A stretch of 64,000 bases of DNA, from contig NC_134646.1 in the NCBI RefSeq assembly GCF_030463565.1, positions 70,031,710 to 70,095,709 on the forward strand, read 5' to 3'. Positions within the stretch are counted from its first letter, which is position 1; each line of letters opens with the position of its first letter. The notes below the pieces were generated by a model. That model was not told where the DNA came from, ran no database searches, and saw only the letters and a program-made list of their open reading frames with translations. This document shows, piece by piece, positions 1 to 13,697 of the stretch. The stretch comes from Pelecanus crispus. Taxonomy: Eukaryota > Chordata > Aves > Pelecaniformes > Pelecanidae. The position numbers and the translations under genes were made by a program.

Positions 1-159
1 ACTTTATGTGTCTAGAAGTTGAACCCAATATTTTTATTAAACTACTGCATTTGGATTAAAATATAGGTAGTGAACTACAGCTCCCAGACACATTCCACAG
101 TGTTCATGCTTAGTAGGTCACGAAATCATTGAAGTGTTATTGTAAAACTCAGGAAGACT

Positions 160-182
160 GGGGGGTGGGGAGGGTGGTGGGG
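160..182 (+). other. G-quadruplex-forming motif
   Basis: Four guanine runs of 6, 4, 3 and 4 bases are separated by loops of 1, 1 and 4 bases. This fits the canonical G3+N1-7 pattern on the plus strand. It is isolated in AT-rich DNA, with no promoter signal around it. Whether it folds in the cell cannot be judged from sequence. Confidence 0.55.
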
Positions 183-994
183 AATGGGACGAACCAGAGT
201 GAGAACAACCAGACCAACCCAGACAAATTGCACTACATTCCATAAGCCATACAGACTTACTACATGTTATTTATCCAGAGAAGACAATGTTATGCAGAAA
301 TGAGGAATAACACAGCATGATATGAAGAGGAATTGCATGGTCAATTAATTTATTTTTTGTGAAAGGGAAGGAAGCTGTAAAAAGTTGTCATCGGACAATT
401 TAGTCCTAATAGGAGAGAGTTTTAGGCTCATTATTACATGTGCCAGGTTCTTTACCTGTAGAAGTTATTGAGTGAGTTACAGAGAGGAAAGCATGAAATA
501 TCTGTAACTTTTGTGTTCTGGTGGCTATAATTGTACCCTTTAATTTCCACCCTGGCAACAGACACATGAAACATGAGAGATTTGTTGAGCATTATGCCCA
601 AATTAGCAAATTATAATGATTTTTTTTCCACTATAAACCTGTTCCTAGAAATATTTTCCTATTGTGGGAACCCCTTTTGGCTCACAGTGAACACTCCCCT
701 TCCAACAGAAACTTCATCTGGTGCCTGGTTAGGTACCACCGAGGGCTCTAAGCTTCCTGGCACTGTCAGGATACATTTCATGCTTAATATGAGCACGTGA
801 TGGGTATGCTTCCTGTTCACTGCACGTCCAGTGACTAGTCTAATAGCTAACTCTGACTACCTCAGATGGTAGCGGTGTTTTTTCTACCTTTGCTCAGCTT
901 CTCTTTTCATTTCTCATTGGCCAGGGCCTTAAATTACACCTGTCTACTTCATACATCCTACTGGGTTACTGCTCTGTGCAGCTACACCTGAGAG

Positions 995-1050
995 ACCAAA
1001 ACCCTATTAGACTAGGTGCTGTACAAATACCAGTTTAAAAAAAAAAAAAA
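995..1050. repeat. possible short fragment of an ancient amniote repeat with A-tract
   Basis: The words around 1010-1030 (a 'ctaggtgctgtacaaata' phrase followed by a run of 14 A) resemble a phrase common in old interspersed repeats of reptiles and birds. Only about 30 bases match, so the family cannot be named and chance is possible. Confidence 0.25.
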
Positions 1051-4000
1051 GAAGATTGATCCCAGCATAAAGAATAAGGCAGAAATGGAGAAGGAGTATG
1101 CCTGAGGAGATGTAGTAATGCTAACAGGTGTTTGTGCACTTTATAGGACCTCCTCCTAGAGTGTTTTAGAAAGTAAGTCTGTATGCCAAAGTTAGGTCAG
1201 AAGAGATGACAAGAAAAGAAAAATCAAAATAAAAAAAGGAACAAACCGGCACAGATAGGACTGACTGCAGAACAAGATCAGGCTGGTTTAGCTAATTCAA
1301 GAATACACACTAATGTACTTAGATCTAGTCTGCCTGTGAATACATATATTTGCATTCTTTGTAACAATGCAGCCTGTATTAATGTTTGGATAATAAGGTA
1401 TTAATGATTAGATAACAAAGACCTACATCCCCTACAGCAGCAGTCCTCTGCAGTTGAACATCTGTGATTGTCGAGGTCCTCACCTGCAGGGCAGAAAGGT
1501 CCTAATTTTCTCATACCTTAACAGCAAAAGCTTGGACAAGATTTAGTGCCAATTGGCTAGCCATCTATTAATGGGGTTTATGTGCTTTAAGAAGAATTTT
1601 GGTGTTAGGTTTCTTTCTGTTACATTTATAAAATTATGCTGCTCTTTTATCTCTTTTATTTAGTATTTTTGTTACACAAACTGATTTACAGCAGTCCATT
1701 ATTAATATTTTCAGTTAACTTGTCTAAAATCAGTGCTTTGCAATACTTTATTGTTTCAGGCACTGGTCCCTGGAAAGCTGTCTGTGATTCCCAGATCAGG
1801 TCTGGAAGTCTTCTGTCCCTTCTGGGAATATGTGTTTAGTGTCTGACTCTTCCAGTTCATAATCCTGTACCTCAGGTCTCTGAGATGGCAGGGTGGCAAG
1901 GTTAGGTGCTGCAACCTTCAGCACTACAGTACTGAAGGTCTCGCCATGCAAACACTGACTAAGCACAGCAAAGGTCATTGAACAAATCCTACTATGCAGG
2001 TAAGCTGGAATAGCTGAGGGTGTCCCTAAAGACTGGATACTGCCAGCTTTCTGGATGTCAGATAACTCAAACATCAGGGGACCTTCGGTTCTACATCGCA
2101 ATAGTGTAACAAATTCTGCTTTTTTTTCCCCTCCTATCCCTCAGGCTTACTAAAAGATCCTCTGCACACATTTTTACTTATATAATCAATGTATGGGTCA
2201 AAATCATCAAGAAATAAAGAATAGGTATCGTATCAACAATTCACTATTGCAGTAAATTACATTTGTTAAAATTAGAAACTTGTTGAATAAGGCCTTGATG
2301 ATAATTGCTAAAGTTGAGTATTTATGGGAAAGTGACACAGACTTAGCCATTAGAAAAGCAAAATTCAGCATTTTCAAAGTGCGGGTTTTCACTGACTATT
2401 GAAATTCAATATGCTATCACTGGAATTATTTATTGATCTATTTAACAGTTTTACAGACCATTGCCATATACTTGTTAACATTTGAAAAGCAAAACCAAAA
2501 CAGCTATCTTTTATGTTCAGTCCATCTTGTACTATGACACATTTCCTGGATGAACTATAAGCAATAAATTCCATGTTTGCTACGTGTTTTTGCAAAACTA
2601 TAAAATCTATGGAGGCATCAAAAATAAAATTTAATAACACAGATGATGCCTAGACATTCCTTTCCCATTGAAACTCCTAAGGGCTGACTGGCAGAGGAAT
2701 CTAGATGTGCATTTCCCACTGATTTCAGTAAAAGCTGTGAATAAATCCTCAAAGTAACTTAGTCACTGAAATATCTTACTCATAGATGATTGCCATCTAA
2801 CACCATGTCCATTCCTGATTTAGGAGCCTGTGGGAGCAGAGAGCACTTCTGGAAGAAGAAAGAGCTGCTTTACCAGATGCAATTGCAGTTCGGAGGAGAG
2901 GACAAGCCCCAGGAGCCAAAGCGGCTGACCCGCCTGGATTTGGGCACCTAACTCTGTCAGGTGTGCACCTCCAGCAGGCTCCTGCACCCATGCTCTGCTC
3001 TCATTCACAGCAAGAACTTTAACCAACATTTTCCATCCCCTTGGTCATTTTATGATGAAACTTTGCATCTGTCCCACTGGTGGTGTTCTGCTTCTTATAG
3101 TTACCACAGGAACGCGAAGAGGCAGAACATACAGAATACTGGTTAATGAAGATGGACAGAAAGAACTTTTTTATCCCTGCTCCAAGGGATATCTTTTATT
3201 TATTCATAATAGAATATCTCTAAGAAGAGACATTTGGAAAGACAGACTAACCAAATAACTTGGCCACTGGGGATCTGGTAGAGCTGAGTTTAAGCAAATT
3301 TCTCATAACATCCAGAAGAAGAATTTGAGTCTGGTCCTTCATCTCCCTAACAGGTGTTCTAACTACTTAACTCCTCTGGACATATGCACACAGTCTCTCC
3401 CCCACTCACTCTGTCTCCCTCCATTTCCCAAAATGTTTCTGCTTCATGCTTAGAGCCCACCCGCTGGCTGTCCTCCTGCTTCTTTGCACAGATTGAGATG
3501 TTGGCTTTGGCTCTGGGCAGCAGTAATAGCAAACTGTATGCAAGTTTCTACATGGTAAAGAATGGAAACATTTTCTTCTTAGTGTACCTGGTTCAAAAAG
3601 GAATGAAATCAGAATACATTGAATATAGCTCTATGATACAATTTGCACCCCAAAACTACTAATAGTTGAGTCTAGTCCTAAAAACTGTACAATTTCATCA
3701 AATACAATTCTGCTATTTCTAAAAGAATTGCTGGAGTTTCCCCATAATATGTTTGCAAATCTTAGAAAAAAAATTGAAATATTTAGATGGAACTGAAAAT
3801 ATTTAGAGAAGAAAAATGAAGTTTTACAGTCCAGTACCTAAATTCAGCTAAGACATACTTGGACTGGGATAATTAAATTGCCACACTTTGTCTGACTTCA
3901 AAAAAGTTGTTCTTCAGGACAAAAGCTAGGATAAGTGGAAAAGGAAAGCTTTACGTTTAGAACTATAAATTTTGGAACAAAAGAACACATTTCATTTGTT

Positions 4001-7000
4001 TAGTTTTTCATACTTACTCAACCAGATACTTTATCAACGGTGTGATACCATTTAAAAGTAACTGTTCATGTACAGTATCTACATATGTATCTCCATTGTA
4101 ATATTAAATGACCGAATTAGGGAAAAAAAAAAAAAGAGTTTGTATGTAAAAAATGTCCTTTTACCCACGTTGGCTCATGATGGGTAACAGACCATCAGTA
4201 TTAGACTTGCTTGGAATTGAAGAACAAGATCTTTGGATCTGTATAAAAAAGAGGTTAAGCATTTCACCTTTAAATCTGGTACCAAAAGCTAAGGACAAAA
4301 TCTTGCATAAGAAAATGAGAGATAAGTCACTGTTATCCACGTGGGTGGGTTTTCACCATCATCGGCTTTTCCTTCAGTCCTGGTGCTCAGTGAGGACCAG
4401 GAGAGCAAGACGAGCAGTACTTGCACTCACTCATGGGGCTTTGCGCTGGGACTGTGCTGTGCACAGCAGCTGTGCCGGGCAAAACAGTCAGCTAGACTAC
4501 GGGCAAAGTAGCTTACCCTGAAATCTGAAGCAGGAACAGCCAGGTACAGGCTGACCTGTCCTCTAAACCTGAAAACACACGACCATTTGTCACAGCCTCC
4601 AGGGAAGTATGGATCTTTCACTTGCAACACCGCAGCATCTTTTGGTAACCTTACAAGTGCACCGACTCCTCACTGAGCAGAATTTAGTCCTCAGTATTTT
4701 AAGGCATCACAGTTAAGAGCAAATCTTTTCCAATAACAAGAAAAAACATTTTCACCCTTTGGTCAATAAACATTTTCAAGCGCTGCAGAAGCTAAACAAG
4801 ATAGCTCTAAAGGTTTGGGAATACTAAGCCCTGATTGATTAGAATTAACCATTTATAATACAGAAGCAATTGCTTCATTCATGCCTCAGCGTCTTGCAGG
4901 ATTTCATGAGGTATTTGAGGGATGCAGGTTTTAAATGAAAATACGACATTTTAAAATGTAAAATTCAACATAGTGGTTGCAGCTAAGAAGTCTGAATTAG
5001 GCAAGTCAGCATTCTCACTTTCTGTCATTTTATTTGTAAAGCTGTATTTCCTTTGGTGGTTCAGGTTTATTGTTAATGCATTTGAATATTGTGGCACATC
5101 ACAAATATTCTAAGACTGGGCTTAACTACTAGAATGGAAGAGTGTTGATTTCATGCCATGCCTTGCGATAGATGTGCCTTTGTGTAAAGCAGTAAAAATT
5201 GGTAGAGATGGGATACAAGTAGCAGTAAAAAGAAAAATGTTGAGACTCTTTCTTTTAAAATACATCCTGCAGTTTAGCTATAAAGCTCCTTATTTTTAGA
5301 AAACCAGCAGAATTGTTCAGGCTCTGCCCCTGCAGTTTCAATAGCAGTCTAGTGCTTTAAAACCCTGACCTTGAAAAGAAAGCGTTTACATTGTAAATGT
5401 ACTGGCAGTATGTAGACTATTCTATGACTGAGTATCCAACTGCGGCAAAAAGTTCAGAAGCACGTTTTCTTTATTCTGAAAGGCCTAATCCATGGGGCTT
5501 TTTTAGTGGTAAAAGCACTTGGCACTAATTGTGACTTAGTTCTAGCAGTGAACCTGTATAATTCTCAAATTTTGCACAGCCAATTAATTCCCATGAATAC
5601 CAGGAGTCATGGACTCTGATAGGTGTTGATATACAGCATTTTTTGATGCTCAGATTTTCTGCAAACATAGGGGACCTCTCAAAGCTGGTTCTTGTGTCTA
5701 AAATGCAGTATGGTTTCATAGCTTGGGATTGTACATGAGTTTACAAGGACCAGAGTACTTAAAGAATAAGCAAAAAACAATCCGTGCAGGTAACACAGGG
5801 ATGAAGTGTGGCACTAGAGAGATGCGTAGCCGCTCCTGCTCTTGGGGCTGCCTGTCGGAGGAAGTATGATGGAGATTAGGCAAAGCACAACTGCAAGGAC
5901 ACCCTGCATTGGGTCCAATTTGCAGCAAATCTTTTGTAAAAAGTCTCACTTCCCCCACCTCAGCACAAAGTTATCAGGTTCTCCATTCTGGTATGGAGGC
6001 CCCGGTCACAACCCTACAGTTTAGGGAGACTTCTCTCTTGCTTCTAAAGCAGTGATTCATCATTTTTATTATGTATGAAAAATGAGCACACCTTCTCCAA
6101 ACTTACAGTTCTCATCCTTTAAAAACAGGATGAGTGTTCTGAGCATTAATAAACAAATCTGTTAATTTGTGCTAAAATTAAACTGGTCATTTAAAGAAAT
6201 TTAGCATCTGTTCTTTGTCCTGAATAATCTTAAAACAACAGACTCAACTCTCCATGTAGCTAAAATTAATTGAAAACTTGTGCACAAGCTGTACTTTATA
6301 AAAACAGGTTGTAATTAAGGTAAGTTACTAATTCTTGTGTTATCTAATTGTTGTAATTATACAGGATCCAAAGAGGGTCAGGTCGATAGTTCAGTTAACT
6401 CTGAAGTGGAGCTACATCAGAGACGTAGCCAGTCACCATCCTCCTCCACAGCTGTCTTCCCCAAATAAGTCTGCTAGATATGACAGTGATTCAGTGGTAG
6501 GAGGTACACTGGACATGTCAAGAGTCCCCAGTACATTTTTTGGCACAAATATCACTGGCTGAAGCTGGCATAAATGACTGAGGTCACGTCATGGTTGCCT
6601 CAACGTCATATTGAAAAAGCCTTATCAGGGAAGCTGAGGCACCAGCACAAGGAGACCCCCTCAGTTGCAGTGGCACCACAACTGTGCTAACAAAGTCTAA
6701 AGGGGCCCGTTGGTTGGCAAGATCTAGAAATTTCATTAGCTGATCATACCCTGCTATGTTGAATGAAGTAGCTGATGAAAATATTAAGAATAAAACCCCT
6801 CCAATTCTGGGCATGTTCCATTAATTTGCACTAAAGCTGATACAAACATGACCTTTTAGAGCAGTCTTGTGAAAATTTGAGATTGGGGCACTTTCAGAAA
6901 GGCTACTGAGGCAGCAGTTACTGCTATACAGGCTCTCACGCCTTTCAAACATCCTCAGCACTGTGTGTTATGCTTCTTAAGTAAATAATTGCTGCAGTCT

Positions 7001-7563
7001 CCGCATCTCAGCTGGACAGTTTAATACAGAGCTGGTTATACTCCAGTGTCAACGGCAGCTTGATAGTTACATCCAGGGACTCCATTTGACAAGATAAATA
7101 ATCAGGTCACTGTACACTGCTTGTTACACATTCGATTGAATCCCACCTGCAGGAATTCATCAAATGGAGCCAACAAGACTGTCTTTCTAGCATTTGATAT
7201 CCTGAAGTAAAATGGTGTCAACTCAAAGGTCCTGGTTCTTCTTCAGCACATCCATCAAACAATCAATGAAGACCTCAAACAAATGATCATAGAAGGTCAC
7301 AGCCTTGCCAAATATAACCACTTTGTAAACAGTGAAAGCACAAAATAGCTATACATTTTTAGGGTTTTATAAATAAACCAAGGTAGTCAGTTTGGGAGTT
7401 ACTTTTAATTAAAAAGGGTATCTTGAACAAAAGTAGCACTCTGTTCCTCCAGTTATGTGATCTTAGTAAAATAGGTGATCCTTTACACTCTTCAAGTAGT
7501 TAAAACTATGGAAGTCTTTGTGTCCTACACTTTGAGACAGTGTTGTAGGATTAACAACCATTT

Positions 7564-7622
7564 TCCCACTTAAATATTTTTAAATTTTTTTTAAATTAAT
7601 TTTTTTTAAAAATTGTTAAAAT
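7564..7622. repeat. AT-only low-complexity tract
   Basis: Nearly 60 bases are made almost entirely of A and T, with T8 and A/T runs that can pair with one another imperfectly. This is a simple low-complexity stretch, a possible DNA-unwinding or nuclear-matrix attachment-type sequence. No gene signal is attached to it. Confidence 0.5.
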
Positions 7623-8644
7623 TTCTTTTGCAGAAAATCTCATGGAGAGTGTGGGAAGCTTGTCTTTCAAAATGGTTACTTTCTCCTAAGTAGAAGTGAG
7701 GTCCCAGTACAATGCTGCATCTATACTCTGCTTGAATAAGTGGTCATACAAGCAGGATACAGCCCACCATACTCCCTGACCTGGCTCTCTGAGGACATAT
7801 TTATGGAGACAGGATGATTACAACTGAGCTCCCAGTGTCCACAATATGCAAAACTCAGGCTGCCCATCAGTTCCAGCTACCTTTGTATGGTCTGAGATAT
7901 GGGATGAGTGGCCTTCTAGGAAAGATGCCAAGAAATCTGGTTTACGGGCTGTCAGCCAGACCATGGCACCCGGATGGCAAAAGCAATGCAGAACGGCAGC
8001 CTAGTCATCCTGCAGCTCAACCTGCGGACACCGCCAGCATATACCCAGCCCGTGCCAAGTGACGGAGGTACCCAGAAAACCAGTCTGACCCCTCTTCCCT
8101 GGCTGCTTTGAGGCTTGCGGTGCCAGTGTGAAGAGAGTTTATGATGAGAAAGCAGAGGAGAAGAAGCCTATATACACAGGGGCATTTTGAGAAGAACAGC
8201 GTGTTTCCACTGTTCCTCCTGCAGCTGAGATCACAGGTTTCTCTTAAAGAAAGCAGCTGCTGGCTACATTATTAATGGGAACACTATGATGACACAAAGA
8301 GAAAAAAAAGGTAATTTCTATTTTTAGGCAAACATTTGAATCTAGAACTAGAAACACAAAAATGCCCCTCATTGGAATAATTTTATTTGGTAATGTTATG
8401 CAGCAGAGCTGAGGTTTCTTGGATGCCATTTCTGAGCATTTCTCATGCTATCAACTACAGATTTTCTTAAAATTTCACCTTCCTTTGGAATTTTAGATAT
8501 TATTTATGTTTGATTGTGGATAATCACATGATTCCTACAAATTTCTTGTTTAGCTTCAGGTTAAGTTGAACTTTATTTAAACGCAGTTGGTCTTTTTCTT
8601 TATTTTGACACAGAATATTTTCTGCATTTAAGCACCTATAGCTA

Positions 8645-8830
8645 GTCTCACATAAGTCCTAGAAAACAGAATAAATAGGTCATCTCGTCTATTCCTCTGC
8701 CTCAAGGGAGAATCCACTAGACCTATGTCATCCCTGACAGATATTTGTCTAACTTGTTCTAAACAGCTCTAACGATCGAATTTCCACGTTCTCCTTATCT
8801 ATTCCAATGCTTAAATATCTTCTCAAATTG
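8645..8830 (-). mobile_element. ancient CR1-type LINE fragment
   Basis: The plus strand carries, in order, phrases diagnostic of the complement of an old amniote CR1 3' region: a 'gtcatctcgtctattcctctgcctcaagg' type segment, then a 'cctgacagatatttgtctaacttgttct' type segment, then 'attccaatgctta'. These match my memory of the reverse complement of CR1 tails, so the element lies on the minus strand. It is diverged, 5'-truncated and has no open reading frame. Subfamily cannot be set without alignment to a repeat library. Boundaries are approximate. Confidence 0.7.
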
Positions 8831-11380
8831 AAATAATTATGAAATCATTAAGAATGAAACTATGCCACCACATTTTGCAGTGGAGTCCTTTAAATTAATG
8901 TGAAATGACATCTTAATGTAAAAATGAACAACTGTGTCTAGCGGTTTGTTGAAGATGGGTGCCCTCCCACTCACACAATAAGAGATAAAGAATGATCACT
9001 AACCTTCCAGCTCTACAAGCAATTGCAAATCCCTTCTCTTCATTTCAGTTTTCCTAATCTAGGAGCAGACATTGCATATCTGAACTACCCGCACATCTTT
9101 TGAGGTACTTCAGAAGGTCTTTACTGCAGAGATGTTAGGTGTTTATACCGGAGACAATCTGGTGCTATGATTACAATTATACTGTAAGCATCTAGATAGC
9201 GTATCATGAACACAGATCTTCCAATTTTATGTACTTGCTGTTTCAATCATGTTCTCTAACTGAGCTATATTTGAGTTTTGAGACCCTAGCAGTAATCTTT
9301 TGTATCTGGGACTCACTCCGCTCTTGCATGCAGTATATAGCTCGTAAGAGAGGGACAGCTTTCCATAGGCTGACTTTGTCTGCTTTTTGCCATCTTTCCT
9401 GTATGACCATACTCTGACTGTGAGCTCCTAGAGAAAAACTGTCTTCTCACCACGCATTGGTATGCCTTACTGAGCAACGCCTTGATCCTTTCACAGTGCT
9501 GGTAATAAATACTAACAGAGCATAAGTAAATTCAACATAATGACAGTATATCATCAAAAGCTGCTTCAGTAATAATAGTAACAAACAGTGGTGGTATTTC
9601 ATGTAAATAGGCAATCTCTTAAATTAAACTGCTCTTCAGAAAACATATTGCATTACTTCAGAGATTCACAAAACAGTGTTTCCATTTAAGAAATCTCAGG
9701 TCCATAATATACAGGTTTCTGAGGAAATTTCAACGTAGACATATCAAAGTTTCACCATTGTTGTCTTTTTCCACAATAGGGGCAATGGCTGGCATGGTCC
9801 CTTCATTCATCCTCCTGCCAGCTGCTTTATTAGCCTTTTTAACTGTTGTGGTGCAGGACAAACAAGCCACCAGAGAGACTGACTGAAAGGCAGGTTAAGC
9901 AGCTGAATGAAAGGGGGCTGGAGGAACAGGGGAGCATAAAGCAAATACCTAAAAAAAATATTTTAAACATTTTGCTCTGCTTTTCTTTAAAGTAAAAAAC
10001 ACTGTGAGAATTACTGAGGCACTTGTTCTTTTTCCTGAAGTGCAGAACTCTGATTTTCCAAAAGGCTGGAGACGGATGAAATCACCTGCACTTGTAGCCC
10101 GAGCAAAGACTGACCCCTGTCCTAGGAATATTTTTCTCTACAAGTTTTAACAACCAAAGCTTGTACAGGCTTGTTATTATTGTGCAGGCACAAAGTAACT
10201 GAAAGGAGGAGGAAAAATAAGAGATCTTTTCCTGCTTCCATTACTGCTGGCTGCTGGGTCACCTTCTCCAGCCCCCTGCAACACAGTGGTGGGTTTGCAG
10301 CACTCCCCCACCCCAGCCAGCGCTGCCTGGGGTCTCGCGTCAGGTTTCCCTCGGGCACCCCTGGAACCACTGCAGCTCCGCACTGCTAAAATCCCTGCGG
10401 TCTTTACTTGCAGAGCACAGTGAGAAGTCCAAAGGGACTTCTGCTGCTTCAGAAAAAGGGCCCAATCCTTTATGGGGTACATCAAGGCAAGTGTCCTAAC
10501 TGGTAGTGAAACCCACTCCATAAAAAGAAGCTTTAGAAAAGCGGACTCAGCTCTCCGGAGGACGAGTCCTGTTAGCGTTCTCCTGAATCTCCGAGGCAGT
10601 AAGGCACCTCCTCGTCCCAGCAGAGCGGCTCAGAGGCAGATTACCCTGCTGCTGCACTCGTACAGCCGAGCACGACTCCAACATATGTTCTTTGCTTTTT
10701 TGGCTGAAGTTACGCTTGTCTTTCCTTTCCTCGCTTTCTCTCCCTCCCCCACTCACCCTCGCTCTGACTCTCACAGGAGCAATAAATGCCAGCAGTAAAT
10801 ATTCTCAGCCTTACAAGGATTTCAGTAAATTAAGGTTCACATCCAAGCTTTGGGCAACTTCCTGTATTCTAAATGGGATCCAAATGAAGGTTTTCCAAAC
10901 TCCATACAGTACAATAATAATAAAAAACATATCTACATCATTAAAATGAGTGACAGCATTCCCTACACCAGTTCTGGGCTCCATAAATAATGTACTAAAC
11001 CAATCTGCATTATATTAACAAAAGATAAAAATTAGAAAAGGGTGAGAGTAAAAACGTTTCATTTTTTGGGTAACACAAAGAAAATCCTCCCTGCTCCTGA
11101 GCTGAGAGCTCCATCTTGTGGGTGATGGTGGATGCGGAGTCGCTTTCTGCTTATCACAATATTATTTTTTTAAAAATTTCCACTAATTAAAAAAAAAAAA
11201 TTAAGATCATATAAGCTCTCTATTGACAAATAACAGCAAACCCGAAGAGGCAAAGCAAACCAGCACGACCACCCTCTGCCGCTCTGCTTCATTTCACGTT
11301 TTCTCCCGCACTGTCATTAGAAATGGGCAGTAATTTGTTCCCATCACTTACGGTGGTTATAAGCTAAACAATTAACGTAC
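8831..11380. other. gene-free intergenic DNA
   Basis: No gene is recognisable here. The part around 10.2-10.7 kb is more GC-rich and gives several overlapping open frames on both strands of 72-114 codons. They have no family resemblance and simply reflect fewer stops in GC-rich DNA. An AT-rich piece with A and T runs follows at 11.16-11.21 kb. Confidence 0.55.
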
Positions 11381-11560
11381 GCTGGCATCCGCGACCTGCT
11401 TTGCGTGCCCGCCGGCGCGCCGAGCGCTGCCCCCCGCGCGCGGCAGGGGCAGCGTGGGGTGCCTCCCCTGCCCTCCCTGCCGCTGGCGCGGTGCCCGCGG
11501 GAGCGCTGAGAGGCTCCCACGGATCCAGCCGGGCCTCGGGCCAACGCCTTCATGGAGACA
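11381..11560. promoter_or_regulatory. small CpG-dense island
   Basis: By hand I count about 25 CpG dinucleotides in roughly 180 bases, including 'gcgcgc' runs, in a bird genome region that is otherwise strongly CpG-depleted. The GC-rich zone then continues with lower CpG density to about 11.85 kb. CpG islands of this kind in birds usually mark an unmethylated promoter or enhancer. No coding exon is visible beside it, so a promoter of a non-coding RNA or a distal regulatory element are both possible. A GC-rich repeat remnant is the main alternative. The open frames across it on both strands are shadows of its composition. Confidence 0.45.
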
Positions 11561-11924
11561 TCTGGGCCAAACCCTCTTCCTGGTCCCACCCTAGATTTCC
11601 TAGTGCGAGGTTGAGCCTTGTAGTAGCTTTTTGGTTGAGCTTTACAGGGGTCAGGGCTTCCAGCCGGTTCCCTGGGGAGTGACCCCCCGTGGCACACAGC
11701 CTGACCGGCTCTGGGGTCACAGAGGGCTGCGTGGGAGCCAGCGCCGTGGCTGTGCCGGCCGGGGTGAGGGTGCCGCTCAGCCTCCCCTTCCTCCTTCCCC
11801 TCCCCACCTACCCAGCCCATACCTGGCAGATCTCGCTGGTAGGAATCCTCCCACAAAAACATTTGCAGTCACTATTGCACTTACGAACTTTTGGAATGTA
11901 CTTCCAGGATGAAAGACTACTTAC

Positions 11925-12110
11925 CTGGTTAGCATTATTGCCTAATTTCATCCCATTATGCCTTGTTATACACCCTTTGGTGCCAAGAGTTCCTGTAGGG
12001 CAGCACTATCTCTTCTAGCCACCCTTCAAATATTTGTGAATGCATCCCTCATTTTCTTACCAAGAGACGTGAGATAAAGCATTAAAAACCCTAGCTTTTC
12101 TAGAGGTTGG
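11925..12110 (-). mobile_element. ancient CR1-like LINE fragment
   Basis: The plus strand shows phrases such as 'cctaatttcatcccattatg', 'gttatacaccctttggtgcca' and 'cttcaaatatttgtgaatgc'. They occur in this order in the complement of old CR1 3' untranslated regions. The fragment is heavily diverged and non-coding. It could be the continuation of the same insertion class seen at 8.6 kb, but the two are too far apart to be one copy. Family and ends need alignment to a repeat library. Confidence 0.5.
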
Positions 12111-13692
12111 CTTTTCCTTTTTTTTTTTTTTTCTTAACACACTCTTCAGAATTTGAGATGCTTTAAATTTAACCATTATTTTCTAGACACCATTAACCAA
12201 CAAAGAGTGCTTTGTTACAGGCAATGGTGAATAGTGTGGTACAGTTTGCAAGGCAATATCCTCCTAAACGCTACCGAATGCAGCAATCTGCTGCACTGTC
12301 ATAGGTTTGTGATTAATAGAAATTTGGATGTAGCCTTGGCTTTTAAAAGTTGCAGACTGGAGCACAGACGGGGCCTGAGGAATGAGACAACATCGAGAAA
12401 GGGAGGACACAGATATTTCATCAAAAATGGACAGAACTCCCCCTGTTCTGAGGGCAAGCCGCAACAGAAAACCCACACAGAGTGAGCACATTCGTGAATT
12501 GTGCAGGTTTCCATAGCCGCCATGCCACCTCAGGCACGTACCAGTAGGGAGCCACTTCCCGCCGCACACCGGTGAGACTGGAGCCTGGTGCTTTTGGGCT
12601 CAAGACTCGCTCCTTGTTTGTAAGGGGGGGGTTGAGAAGGGGCCTCTCTTTGACCCCCAGGTGTTTCTAAACGGTGGCTCAAGCTGAGTATCCCATCCCT
12701 TAGGCGTCCGCAAAAGAACAAAATGCAAATCTAGTCCCCTTCCTTTTCCTTCCAAAGCAACTAGGTGAAGTAGAGTTTGGCCATACTGGGGACTCATGCC
12801 CAAAAGGATGTGCATCAGATCTTGAAACTCCAAATTTCACATGAAATTCATGGGACAATAGGAAAGCTACTGAGAGAAGATGGAAAATAGGCTTGAGCAC
12901 CGTGCCATTTCTTGGTCAGCTGGGACAGGAGCTCACCTTAATAGTGCTGGAAGGTAGAAGTGTGCTGATCCTGCTCCAGCAAAGCCCAGACTTATAGGCA
13001 AGGTGGTGAGCTGGGGGTCTGAGATCAGCAGTACATGTTGTGATAGAGGAGGAAAGAGTGAGACATGAAAACCAGACCAAAGAGAGGCGAAAAAGAGGGA
13101 GCTTACAAAATTAACCTTGTATATATTAGATGGAATATAATGTCGGTGTTCTGTAACATTTATACTCAAAGCAGAAGGAAGTACAAAATACTGTTTGGTG
13201 GATTGCTGCAGTTCAATGGCCATCAGCTGTTCATAAATCAAGTACACAGACAGACTGCAAACTGCCTTGCTGCCATGACAAAGACACAGTGATTAATGCT
13301 TCCGTTATGGATTAGGGAGGCACTGAGGTAATATTATATTTAACTCTGAGATGCTACCTTTTTTTTACTTCTCAGCTGAAGGCCAAGCAAATTTTAGTCA
13401 ATATTACTCAGAATTAAACTGCTAAGAGAGTGTCGTATGTTTTATTTTATAACATGCGCATGTGTGTCCTTTCAAGTGGCTTTTTGAATTTCTTCGTAAA
13501 TAACTTTACGTTGAAGTAAAGATAAGTAACTTTATCAGTATTTTCTTACATTTATTTCCCTATTTTGTGCTATGTAAGTTTCTGTAAAGGCTGTATTTTA
13601 GCATATATGTACCTGTCATTCTCTTTCCTTTGCTGAGGTGGGTTTCCAGTCTCTGCAGTGTGGCATCAACCCAGTGTCTACAAATCAACTAG
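12111..13692. other. gene-free intergenic DNA
   Basis: This interval starts with a run of 14-15 T (about 12118-12132) and then contains ordinary unique-looking sequence. Overlapping minus-strand open frames of 60-104 codons between 12.26 and 13.25 kb have no recognisable domain and overlap each other in different frames, so I do not call any of them a gene. Confidence 0.5.
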
Positions 13693-13697
13693 TCTCC

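Larger units (their letters stand above)
1..8644. other. gene-free intergenic DNA, left end
   Basis: I find no gene in this stretch. It is AT-rich with stop codons in all frames, and the longest open frame (about 122 codons near 4.15-4.52 kb) has no recognisable domain, no splice context and biased, low-complexity composition. By synteny with other amniotes this is probably part of the interval between LDB2 and TAPT1, but nothing in the bases proves this. Slightly GC-richer patches lie at 2.82-3.0 kb, 4.4-4.6 kb and 7.9-8.1 kb, without clear repeat identity. A G-quadruplex motif, a short possible repeat fragment and an AT-only tract are listed separately. Confidence 0.6.

Noticed and set aside
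4153..4521. 122-codon plus-strand open frame
   Set aside because: No domain or repeated pattern of coding sequence, and an overlapping minus-strand frame is equally open. Treated as chance.
11344..11862. 172-codon minus-strand open frame over the small CpG island
   Set aside because: Composition shadow of GC-rich DNA; Gly/Arg/Ala-rich and low in complexity, with equally open frames on the other strand.
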